DNA of 6,985 nucleotides from Candidatus Huberarchaeum crystalense (lineage in GTDB: Archaea > Huberarchaeota > Huberarchaeia > Huberarchaeales > Huberarchaeaceae), in contig PFSX01000034.1 of assembly GCA_002789275.1 (NCBI GenBank), positions 1-6,985 on the forward strand. Direction: 5' to 3'. Below are positions 1-5,816 of this stretch, piece by piece (position 1 is the first letter of the stretch; each line of letters starts with the position of its first letter). Below the pieces are notes generated by a model that did no database searches, was not told where the DNA came from, and worked only from the letters and a program-made list of their open reading frames with translations. Made by a program: the position numbers and the translations under genes.

Positions 1-3000
1 GTGCGGTTTCTTTGCTGAATTAATTGATCAGATGAATTGCATGTTGTTATGTTGTACCATTCACTCCATGATGTGTTTGTCATGTTCGGAGTGCAGAAAT
101 CACAGAATGTGTAATTTGTCTTTGCAAATGTCTGATTTTCCACTATATTACAAAAGTTGCTGTCATATTGCGTTCTTGTGTAATTGTGCTCAATTAGATT
201 ACTACACAAACAAGCTGAACTTGAAATTAAGGTCCAACTTGTGTTTGTTAAATTGACAACACAAGCAAGACACTCGCCATTCAAACAACCATATTTACAA
301 ACTTGCAATTTTTGTTCTTCAAAATCTGTTGCAGACAAGCTCACACAATGAGCGGTGTTTTCACTTTCAGTACATTGCTGGCCTGCAAAGCAAGTTCTAT
401 TTTGATAAATATTATTATTTTTGCAGTAATTTGCGCCCCAGTTATTGCAATAAGGTCCTTGACAAGTTTTGTTTAAAGTTTCCTGTGTTTCGCAAGAGTT
501 AAACCAATAAATAACATTTTCAATGCATTTTTGCGATGAGTGAGGAATGCAAACACATCCACCTCGGGATTTGTCACAAACTTGTCCTGCGCTGCATAAA
601 GAGTTATTTTCTGTGTTAATGCAAGAACCCATACTTTCATTGCAAATATCAACTGTGCAGTCAATGTTATCTGAGCAGTCTCTTTGTGTTCCTGTACATA
701 TTCCTTCACTGTTGCAAGTATCATTTATTGTGCAGAATAAGCCATCATTGCATGTTGTTCCTGCTGGTTTTGGATTTGCTTGACATCGCCATATTGTTTG
801 GTTGCAAATTCCTGTGTTGCAAGAGTTACTCATAGATATACAATCACTATCAGAAACACATTCTCCTATTTGTACACAAGAATCTGAGGTTTCATTGCAT
901 ATATAACCTTCACTACATACAGGAGTATTATTTGCTTGACATCCTTTTGTTGAATCGCATGTTTCTTGGCCATTGCAAAATAAACCATCATCGCAACGAA
1001 TAATTGTTGTTTGGGGAGCTCCTGTTGTGCAAAAACAAGCTGATAAGGAAGCATCAACTTCAAGTATGAGTTGTGGATTTGTTTCACTAATTAAAATATT
1101 TGCAGCCCTGCAAGCGGGAAATGTGGGGGTAATTATACTTGTAAAGTTAGTTCCAGAGCAACTATTTTCTGTTTGTGCAGAATCACATTGGAGTTGCGAG
1201 CAGTTTTGAATTTTAACATAAGTTAAACAGCCCTTGTTGTCTGCTTGACATTCCAAAATTATTGGTTGTCCATTTTCAAGTCCACATGCTTTTGTTCCTT
1301 TATCAGCACACTCATTTTGGCAAAAACCAAGGCAGCTATTGTCCCATTTATAAAATATGCTTTCTGTTGCGTTGTCAAGATGAACTTGGTCTGGATTGTT
1401 TTCTGGATCTTGTGGCCACAACTTTATAACATATTTCCAAGTTCCAATTTCATTAAAATCAACAATACTATTATTTTGATAATTTGGATTTTCACTATTA
1501 TATATCAAAAAATCAGCATTTTGACTTGTAAAAGATTTGCAAACAACATTTGAGTTAACATTTTCAATAATTTGGGATTGAATATCTATTTTTGCAGATA
1601 GGTTATTTGGAGAATATAAAGTAAGACCTATACTAAACCAATCTTGCCCTATTCCAGTATTTCTTATGCAAATCTGAATTTCAGGAGATATACCCTTACA
1701 AATAGAAATAGCGGGAGTAATTGCTATTGATTCAATTTTAGCAGAAATACATCTTTCGTCAATTTCACCATTACAGTTATTATCTAAATTGTCGCCGCAA
1801 ATCTCTGTTTCATTATACTTAGATCCATAATCACAAATACCCCATACTCCTTGTGTGCATGTTTGTTGTGCTCCTGCGCAAACTCCTTGTTGTAGTGGGC
1901 AATTTTGTGTTTGTCCTGTTGTGCAGTTGCATAGTGTGCACGCATTTTCTTGGCAGATGTCATTTATGCCATCGCAGTTTGTGTCACAGTTGTTGAGTGT
2001 TGTTATGCAATTTGACCATTTTCCTACTGTGCATGTTTGTGTTCCTATGCAATTGTTTGGTGCTGTGCATATTTGAGCTAGGTTTTCATCTATTTGACCA
2101 TTGCAGTTGTCATCTACCCCATTGCAGATTTCTGTTGCTCCTGGATGAATGCTTGCATTGTTATCATCGCAATCGTTTCCATCATAAGTGCATCCGCTTG
2201 TTGTGTTACAATTTGGACAAACACCATAACCATCGCCATCAGCATCAATGCAATTATCAACACAAACTCCGTTGACAAAGATTTGATTATTTGGGCATCC
2301 ACAATCAGCAGGGCAAGTTAAAGTTGTCTCATCACTACTACAAATACTATCTCCACAAACACTTTGAATTGTAAAAGTTGTGCTGGCTGTTCTTGTTTGC
2401 GGAGTTAAACAAGCAGAATCAATAGGTAAAGTCACAATTTCTGCTGTGTAAGTTCCTGGAGCAGCAGTTGAAGGGATAACATAATTAAATGAGATTGTTA
2501 GGTTAGTGTCTTGGTAAATTGGTGATGTTGTTGTTTGATTTGTGTAAATAATGTTGCCTGTTGAATTTTTAATGTTTAGGGTTACATTGACTGGTGCTGA
2601 GTAATATGAAAAAAGTTCTGGTGGTTCTGGATAACGGGGGGTTGTGTCTGTGCGCGCGCTTTTAATAGTTGCATTTATTTGAATCGATTGTCCTATTGAT
2701 GGACTTGTGTTTGAAAGAATTATATAATTATTTTGAATAGGAGATGCGCAAGTATCAAAAGTTTTGTAAAAAGTTCCATTAACATTACCAACATATTGTT
2801 CTTTATAATATTCTTTAAATAAAATAGGGGTTGTAGTATATGTTCCATCTGTTCTATTTTTTCCATTTATTCCTAGAGGTAAATAACCTTCTTTTATAAG
2901 ATAAACTGCATAACCATAAGGTATATTATTAAATGAATAGTTTATTTGAAAACCGTTATTTATATTTCTATCTAGTAGCTTATTACCAAGAACACTACAA

Positions 3001-3179
3001 TTTATATTTGAACAGTTATAAACAATAATTGTCACATTATTTATTGATTGATTTGTGTTAGCATCAATAAAATAATTTGTAGTATTGTAATATGCACTTG
3101 CTGCCTGTGAAAAAAAAGCTAAAACTAACAAGCAAGCCACAAAAAGCACGAAATTTTTTAAAAATTTTTCTTCAGCCAT
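1..3179 (-). CDS. Giant secreted cysteine-rich surface protein with MopE-type and thrombospondin-like repeats (C terminus missing)
   Basis: An open frame of 1059 codons runs from the ATG at 3179 to the window edge with no stop, so the C terminus is missing. The start is chosen because it is followed by a clear signal peptide (basic N-region, then FVLFVACLLVLAFF and a cut near SQAASA, residue 29), and because a TAG lies in frame upstream with no ATG between. Order seen: beta-sandwich-like domain about 30-130; Ig-like region about 155-270; a CGDSIC...CPADCG motif from 275; a MopE-type unit with DADGDGYG (312-319) and NGVDDNCNGQIDE; a second one ending NNCNGEIDERC at 477; a beta-rich domain about 478-620; a dense cysteine region about 729-880 (CDDGLFCNG type); and NTSW repeats from 973. 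MopE-type repeats are associated with copper/calcium binding in bacterial surface proteins. Numerous N-x-S/T sequons suggest glycosylation. The start is 8 bp after gene A. A role in adhesion or host contact is inference only. Confidence 0.87.
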   Translation of the reverse strand, partial: MAEEKFLKNFVLFVACLLVLAFFSQAASAYYNTTNYFIDANTNQSINNVTIIVYNCSNINCSVLGNKLLDRNINNGFQINYSFNNIPYGYAVYLIKEGYLPLGINGKNRTDGTYTTTPILFKEYYKEQYVGNVNGTFYKTFDTCASPIQNNYIILSNTSPSIGQSIQINATIKSARTDTTPRYPEPPELFSYYSAPVNVTLNIKNSTGNIIYTNQTTTSPIYQDTNLTISFNYVIPSTAAPGTYTAEIVTLPIDSACLTPQTRTASTTFTIQSVCGDSICSSDETTLTCPADCGCPNNQIFVNGVCVDNCIDADGDGYGVCPNCNTTSGCTYDGNDCDDNNASIHPGATEICNGVDDNCNGQIDENLAQICTAPNNCIGTQTCTVGKWSNCITTLNNCDTNCDGINDICQENACTLCNCTTGQTQNCPLQQGVCAGAQQTCTQGVWGICDYGSKYNETEICGDNLDNNCNGEIDERCISAKIESIAITPAISICKGISPEIQICIRNTGIGQDWFSIGLTLYSPNNLSAKIDIQSQIIENVNSNVVCKSFTSQNADFLIYNSENPNYQNNSIVDFNEIGTWKYVIKLWPQDPENNPDQVHLDNATESIFYKWDNSCLGFCQNECADKGTKACGLENGQPIILECQADNKGCLTYVKIQNCSQLQCDSAQTENSCSGTNFTSIITPTFPACRAANILISETNPQLILEVDASLSACFCTTGAPQTTIIRCDDGLFCNGQETCDSTKGCQANNTPVCSEGYICNETSDSCVQIGECVSDSDCISMSNSCNTGICNQTIWRCQANPKPAGTTCNDGLFCTINDTCNSEGICTGTQRDCSDNIDCTVDICNESMGSCINTENNSLCSAGQVCDKSRGGCVCIPHSSQKCIENVIYWFNSCETQETLNKTCQGPYCNNWGANYCKNNNIYQNRTCFAGQQCTESENTAHCVSLSATDFEEQKLQVCKYGCLNGECLACVVNLTNTSWTLISSSACLCSNLIEHNYTRTQYDSNFCNIVENQTFAKTNYTFCDFCTPNMTNTSWSEWYNITTCNSSDQLIQQRNR
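3..263 (-). repeat. Tandem 56-residue NTSW (thrombospondin type 1-like) protein repeats, array cut by window edge
   Basis: Two in-frame copies are visible. One begins at residue 973 (CVVNLTNTSWTLI...C, then RTQYDSNFC). The other begins at residue 1029 (CTPNMTNTSWSEWYNITTC...QQRNR), exactly 168 nt later. The shared skeleton is C-x-x-N-x-TNTSW, a downstream Cys, an N/D-x-LI step and a basic/aromatic R-x-R-TQYD turn. The WSEW spacing resembles the Trp ladder of thrombospondin type 1 modules. The second copy is cut by the window edge, so more copies may follow. Confidence 0.65.
2115..2249 (-). other. MopE-type putative metal-binding repeat (protein domain, first copy)
   Basis: This part of the giant protein encodes DADGDGYG followed by a CxxC pair, then YDGNDCDDNNASIHPGA and TEICNGVDDNCNGQIDE. 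That order is the hallmark of the MopE family repeat (Pfam Cu-binding_MopE): an aspartate-rich, calcium-loop-like DxDGDG segment, the DCDD-N turn, the PGAxE step and the DDNCNGxIDE ending. A second, shorter copy (TEICGDNLDNNCNGEIDE) is encoded near 1752-1808. Metal identity cannot be read from sequence; the acidic loops suit calcium. Confidence 0.8.
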
Positions 3180-3187
3180 TTTTACTT

Positions 3188-4465
3188 TTATAGTGTTATC
3201 CCTCCTTCTCTATTTGAATTATTTATATCTACGTTGTTTTTATCTGGAGGTCCCTGATACCCTGTTGTTTCATTTCCAAACCCTGTATTGTCTAGTGTTA
3301 TCCCTCCTTCTCTATTTGAATTATTTATATCTACGTTGTTTTTATCTGGAGGTCCCTGATACCCTGTTGTTTCATTTCCAAACTCTGTATTGTCTAGTGT
3401 TATCTTGTCCGGTGTTTTGTCTGGGTCTGTTTTACAACTACCACTGCTATAACAATAAGTAAGTGGCGGTATGCCACCATATTCTTCTATAACAGGAGAA
3501 AAAACTAAGGTGTTACCACCTTCTTTATCTTTTGTTTCTATCCCATCAGGAAATCCCAACATAGGTTCTGTAGGTACTAAATATCCCTGCTCAAAAGTAA
3601 GTATACTTTTTTTATCATTCTTAACATAAGCTATAGTTTTTTTACCCTTCTTTATATCAGTAAAAGAAACCAAGTATCCTGTTATATTTTTATTATTAGG
3701 TCCTACCCATGTTTCTTCTGTTACATTAAATCCACTCTTTATTAAATCTTCAATAGAAATAATATTAGAGGTACCATTGTTAGAAATATTATATATAGTA
3801 TTATTATTAGTATCTCCACTATAATTTTGAGAAACATTATTAAGTTGAGATATATTATTGTTAGAAGTAATAGACACATCATTATAATCAGTACCTTTAA
3901 TATAACTCTGAGAAATATTAATATGTCCAAACCCCTTAATAATATCTGTTATGTCTGCTAGTATATAACCCCGCTCTATTACCTTATCAAAAATTTTATA
4001 ACTCCTAGAATCGTTAGAATCTAATCTATTTTCATTATATTCATTTGTAAGGTTATTATCTTTTAAATATTTATTAAGATCCCCTTCAATTTGTTCTAAA
4101 TCTGTTAGTTTATGTTTAAGCGTTTTACTTAGATCGCCCAGTTTTTTTAGAGTGTAAGTTTTTTCTCCTATATTTATTTCAGAACCATTACATTCTTTTA
4201 TTATTTCCTCAAGATATTGTTGGGTTTCTGACGCGGTTTCTAATGTTTCATTAATATTATAGGTACAATATGTTATTTTACTCATGTTATCATCACCCAC
4301 GTCTTTATCAACTCCACCCAAACACCCACTCAAAGCACCAACACCAACAACACCAACACCAACAAGTCCTGCCAGAATAGTAGATATTTTATTTTTTTGT
4401 CCATCTTTTATGCCCTTCTCTAACTTTCGTTCTTTTTCTGTTTGTGTGTTGTAATTATTTCCCAT
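3188..4465 (-). CDS. Paralogue A: membrane-anchored, Asn-rich exported protein with C-terminal tandem repeats
   Basis: This 425-residue protein belongs to no family I recognise. Residues 1-26 are hydrophilic and charged. Residues 27-47 form a Gly/Val-rich hydrophobic segment ending in a lipobox-like LSGC (Cys48), so it is either a lipoprotein or a single-pass protein with its bulk outside. Residues 53-79 (through MSKITYCTYNINET) are encoded by DNA identical to paralogue B. Residues about 80-190 are helical, with a possible coiled coil at 103-135, and match B more loosely. Residues 190-250 are an Asn/Ser/Thr-rich linker packed with N-x-S/T sequons. Residues about 235-355 form a globular part absent from B apart from a decayed scrap. 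The C terminus holds two 34-residue copies (GYQGPPDKNN core). The ATG follows a weak AAAGGA, 13 nt upstream. The stop is 8 bp before the giant protein's start, suggesting one transcript. Confidence 0.85.
   Translation of the reverse strand: MGNNYNTQTEKERKLEKGIKDGQKNKISTILAGLVGVGVVGVGALSGCLGGVDKDVGDDNMSKITYCTYNINETLETASETQQYLEEIIKECNGSEINIGEKTYTLKKLGDLSKTLKHKLTDLEQIEGDLNKYLKDNNLTNEYNENRLDSNDSRSYKIFDKVIERGYILADITDIIKGFGHINISQSYIKGTDYNDVSITSNNNISQLNNVSQNYSGDTNNNTIYNISNNGTSNIISIEDLIKSGFNVTEETWVGPNNKNITGYLVSFTDIKKGKKTIAYVKNDKKSILTFEQGYLVPTEPMLGFPDGIETKDKEGGNTLVFSPVIEEYGGIPPLTYCYSSGSCKTDPDKTPDKITLDNTEFGNETTGYQGPPDKNNVDINNSNREGGITLDNTGFGNETTGYQGPPDKNNVDINNSNREGGITL
3192..3404 (-). repeat. 102-bp in-frame tandem duplication encoding the C-terminal 34-residue repeat of gene A
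   Basis: Bases 3192-3293 and 3294-3395 are aligned copies differing at a single base, followed by the first bases of a further unit to about 3404. Each encodes one ITLDNTxFGNETTGYQ...REGG unit. The only difference changes x from Glu to Gly. The period is a multiple of three, so the frame is kept. Near identity at the DNA level, including silent positions, indicates a very recent duplication or ongoing slippage. The unit has NET and NNS sequons, as expected for an exposed, length-variable stalk. Confidence 0.95.
4230..4309 (-). repeat. 80-bp identical coding block shared with gene B (copy in gene A)
   Basis: Identical base for base to 5206-5285 (in gene B), encoding D-K-DVGDDN-MSKITYCTYNINETLETAS. 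Not even silent positions differ, although the sequences on both sides are strongly diverged. Confidence 0.95.
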
Positions 4466-4470
4466 TCTTA

Positions 4471-4561
4471 TTTTGTTTTCCTTTATTTGTGTGAAAGTTT
4501 GCTTTGCAAACTTTATAAATCTTCTGCTTCGCAGAAAATTTAATATAGAAAAGTAAAAACT
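4471..4561 (-). promoter_or_regulatory. Conserved promoter block of gene A, two palindromes flanking a TATA-like box
   Basis: This 91-bp block matches 5483-5573 with one mismatch. Read on the minus strand it contains a perfect-arm palindrome TTCTGC-N3-GCAGAA (4522-4536), then a TATA-like ATTTATAAA (4512-4520), then a second palindrome AAAGTTTGC-N3-GCAAACTTT (4494-4514). The gene A ATG is at 4465. Archaeal TATA boxes lie about 25 nt before the transcription start, so initiation near 4490 and a short leader are expected. The palindromes would then sit on the BRE/TATA and between TATA and start, which is a typical place for operators. A second possible TATA (TATATTAAA, 4539-4547) would instead put both palindromes in the leader RNA as hairpins. 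Confidence 0.6.
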
Positions 4562-4650
4562 TTCTATAATATATTTATGTAAGGGTATTTAAAAACCCCC
4601 TGTTTGGAGAAGTCAAATGCTGGCACTGTTGTTGTTTTTGCCAACTAAAT

Positions 4651-4669
4651 GTTGTTATAAAATAACAAC
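4651..4669 (-). terminator. Perfect 8-bp hairpin, possible termination or processing element
   Basis: GTTGTTAT and ATAACAAC are separated by three A residues, giving a perfect 8-bp stem with a 3-nt loop. It lies about 125 bp after gene B's stop on the transcribed strand. There is no strong U-tract directly after it, so a bacterial-type terminator is doubtful. It could shape or stabilise the 3' end of the B transcript. Confidence 0.3.
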
Positions 4670-4710
4670 TTATATCGTGAGAAAGGACACCTTAATAGTG
4701 TTTTTATGCT

Positions 4711-4741
4711 TTTTTAATAAATTACGCTATTAGTTATATTT
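4711..4741. repeat. 31-bp direct repeat, copy 1 (upstream of gene A, at the end of unit B)
   Basis: The sequence TTTTTAATAAATTACGCTAT-N-AGTTATATTT occurs here and at 5669-5699 with one differing base. The repeats enclose a 958-bp unit containing gene B and its promoter. The last nine bases (GTTATATTT) coincide with the start of the gene-A-like remnant and with 3681-3689 inside gene A, a microhomology that could mark the duplication junction. Confidence 0.8.
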
Positions 4742-4800
4742 TTATCATTAGATCCTTCCTATATTTTTTCTGTTACTTCAAATCCACTACTATTTAAATG
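4733..4800 (-). pseudogene. Decayed remnant of gene-A-like coding sequence after gene B
   Basis: Bases 4733-4800 align without gaps over most of their length to 3681-3748 inside gene A, the part encoding KSGFNVTEETWVGPNNKNIT. In the remnant the minus-strand reading is SSGFEVTEKI-stop-EGSNDKNIT: the Trp codon TGG has become TAG. The remnant lies in a different frame from gene B, whose stop (TAA at 4794-4796) overlaps it. Gene B therefore once continued into the A-type C-terminal domain and lost it by frameshift plus nonsense change, with the rest removed at the 31-bp repeat junction. Confidence 0.75.
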
Positions 4801-5474
4801 TTAGTAAAAGTAATATTGGGGGGGGTATCCCCATTAGGAATAGTAGGCAGGGTATTATTATTATCTTTAATACAACTCGGAAAAACATTTTTAGGTCCAA
4901 ACTTTTTATTAATAGTTGTTATATCTTCTAGTATTCTATCTGTATTATTACAATACAATATATACCTATCAAAAAAGTCAATATCCTTATCACCTAACTT
5001 ACCTTCATTATATCCCTTATAAATGCCTTTCTCCCTTAAATATTCAATAAAATTCTTATTAGCTTGTTCTAAATCTCTTATTTTACTTTTAAGAGTATCA
5101 CTTGTATTTTCCAGTTCTCCTAAAGTGTAATTATTCTTTCCTATATCTATTTTAGTAGAACCATCACATTTTTCTATTATAGTACCAAAGTATTGTATGG
5201 TTTTTGACGCGGTTTCTAATGTTTCATTAATATTATAGGTACAATATGTTATTTTACTCATGTTATCATCACCCACGTCTTTATCTACACCACCCAATAA
5301 ACCCCCACTCAAAGCAACAACACCAAGTCCGGCTAGAATAGCAGCAGCTTTATATTTGTCCCCAACAACAGAATACTCCTGTTTTGCTATTGTTATAATA
5401 AATTTAAATGCTTCTTTGATTGTAGGTTCCTTTCGTTTTTCTTTTCTTAATCCTTCGTATTTTTCAATTTTCAT
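4794..5474 (-). CDS. Paralogue B: truncated homologue of gene A, membrane-anchored exported protein
   Basis: This 226-residue protein has the same plan as paralogue A but lacks A's Asn-rich linker, globular second half and C-terminal repeats. Residues 1-42 are basic and differ from A. Residues 43-60 are hydrophobic (AAAILAGLGVVALSGGLL). Here A's lipobox Cys is replaced by Gly (LSGG), so this copy cannot be lipidated at that site and should stay as a single-span anchor. Residues 64-90 are encoded by DNA identical to A. Residues 91-201 share helical segments and spaced Cys with A at moderate similarity. The end, GDTPPNITFTNI, follows a run of eight C residues in the coding strand (4818-4825). 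The start ATG gives the expected basic-then-hydrophobic N terminus and follows an AAAGGA 16 nt upstream. It may still be expressed, since its promoter block is intact; its function is unknown. Confidence 0.75.
   Translation of the reverse strand: MKIEKYEGLRKEKRKEPTIKEAFKFIITIAKQEYSVVGDKYKAAAILAGLGVVALSGGLLGGVDKDVGDDNMSKITYCTYNINETLETASKTIQYFGTIIEKCDGSTKIDIGKNNYTLGELENTSDTLKSKIRDLEQANKNFIEYLREKGIYKGYNEGKLGDKDIDFFDRYILYCNNTDRILEDITTINKKFGPKNVFPSCIKDNNNTLPTIPNGDTPPNITFTNI
5206..5285 (-). repeat. 80-bp identical coding block shared with gene A (copy in gene B)
   Basis: Partner of 4230-4309. It covers residues 64-90 of gene B. The identity stops abruptly at the membrane-segment side, where A reads SGCLGG and B reads SGGLLGG. 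Confidence 0.95.
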
Positions 5475-5482
5475 TATTATTG

Positions 5483-5573
5483 TTTTGTTTTCCTTTATTT
5501 GTGTGAAAGTTTGCGTTGCAAACTTTATAAATCTTCTGCTTCGCAGAAAATTTAATATAGAAAAGTAAAAACT
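5483..5573 (-). promoter_or_regulatory. Conserved promoter block of gene B, second copy of the palindrome-flanked promoter
   Basis: Matches 4471-4561 at 90 of 91 positions. The palindrome arms AAAGTTTGC (5506-5514) and GCAAACTTT (5518-5526) are intact. The single change is in the 3-nt centre (GTT instead of TTT). TTCTGC (5534-5539) and GCAGAA (5543-5548) are also intact, and the TATA-like ATTTATAAA lies between the two palindromes. Conservation of arms and TATA next to a strongly diverged coding start suggests either selection or a recent copying event. Confidence 0.6.
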
Positions 5574-5637
5574 CTTCTATGATGTCTTTTATCAAGGTAG
5601 TTAAAAAAGGGTTGCACTTTGTAGAAGTATATAGCGA

Positions 5638-5662
5638 TTTTTGGGCATAAAAACCCCAAAAA
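5638..5662. repeat. Inverted repeat in the spacer upstream of gene B
   Basis: TTTTTGGG (5638-5645) and CCCAAAAA (5655-5662) form an 8-bp stem with a 9-nt loop. Its minus-strand form ends in a short T-run, so it could act as a late terminator for the 160-residue gene, 155 bp after that stop, or simply be AT-rich symmetry. Confidence 0.3.
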
Positions 5663-5668
5663 CAAGCA

Positions 5669-5699
5669 TTTTTAATAAATTACGCTATCAGTTATATTT
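5669..5699. repeat. 31-bp direct repeat, copy 2 (outer end of unit B)
   Basis: Matches 4711-4741 at 30 of 31 positions. It lies 95 bp beyond gene B's promoter block. The equivalent gap for gene A is 149 bp, so the spacers have drifted or have been replaced while the repeats stayed nearly the same. Confidence 0.8.
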
Positions 5700-5751
5700 A
5701 AAAACAATCTATCTTTTTAACAAAACACCGAGCTCTTTATTTGTTTTTTCC

Positions 5752-5814
5752 AAAAAACTTGCTCAAAAACAACATATTTTAGTAAGTTTTCACTATACAG
5801 CAAACCTTTTTGCT
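5752..5814 (-). terminator. Hairpin and T-tracts after the 160-residue gene
   Basis: Three bases after the TAG stop the transcript can form AGCAAA-N4-TTTGCT (5799-5814). Further downstream come runs of five and six T on the minus strand (5765-5769 and 5752-5757). Archaeal transcription commonly stops at such T-tracts, so this is a reasonable end for the transcript. Confidence 0.4.
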
Positions 5815-5816
5815 CA

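Larger units (their letters stand above)
4466..4793. other. Intergenic region between paralogues B and A
   Basis: From low to high coordinates, these 328 bp hold the gene A leader and conserved promoter block (4471-4561), a spacer with small inverted repeats, a 31-bp direct repeat (4711-4741), and a decayed remnant of gene-A-like coding sequence just downstream of gene B's stop. In the spacer, TGGCA/TGCCA arms lie near 4621-4642 and a perfect 8-bp hairpin at 4651-4669. No convincing open frame or RNA gene is seen. Confidence 0.7.
5475..5816. other. Intergenic region upstream of paralogue B
   Basis: Contents from low to high: gene B leader and promoter block (5483-5573), an AT-rich spacer, an inverted repeat TTTTTGGG...CCCAAAAA (5638-5645 with 5655-5662), the second 31-bp direct repeat (5669-5699), A-runs that read as T-tracts on the minus strand, and a hairpin directly after the 160-residue gene. 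No convincing gene is seen. Confidence 0.7.

Noticed and set aside
32..256. Plus-strand cysteine-rich open frame of 74 residues
   Set aside because: It is antisense to the giant protein's NTSW repeats; its cysteines come from TGT codons opposite Thr and Cys codons of the real frame.
473..724. Minus-strand 83-residue frame inside the giant gene
   Set aside because: It is a shifted frame of the cysteine-rich region, with no start signal and with the real frame open throughout.
1245..1553. Plus-strand hydrophobic open frame of 102 residues
   Set aside because: It is antisense to an uninterrupted domain of the giant protein and arises from AT-rich codons read backwards; no start signal or family pattern is seen.
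3193..3462. Plus-strand repeated open frame
   Set aside because: Its internal repeat is just the reverse reading of gene A's 102-bp duplication.
4375..4400. Type IV pilin-like (class III) signal in gene A
   Set aside because: There is no Gly followed by a hydrophobic helix with Glu at position +5, so a prepilin peptidase site is not supported.
3188..5474. Transposable element or insertion sequence
   Set aside because: The 31-bp repeats are direct, no transposase is encoded between them and no terminal inverted repeats or short target duplications are visible; tandem duplication explains the layout better.
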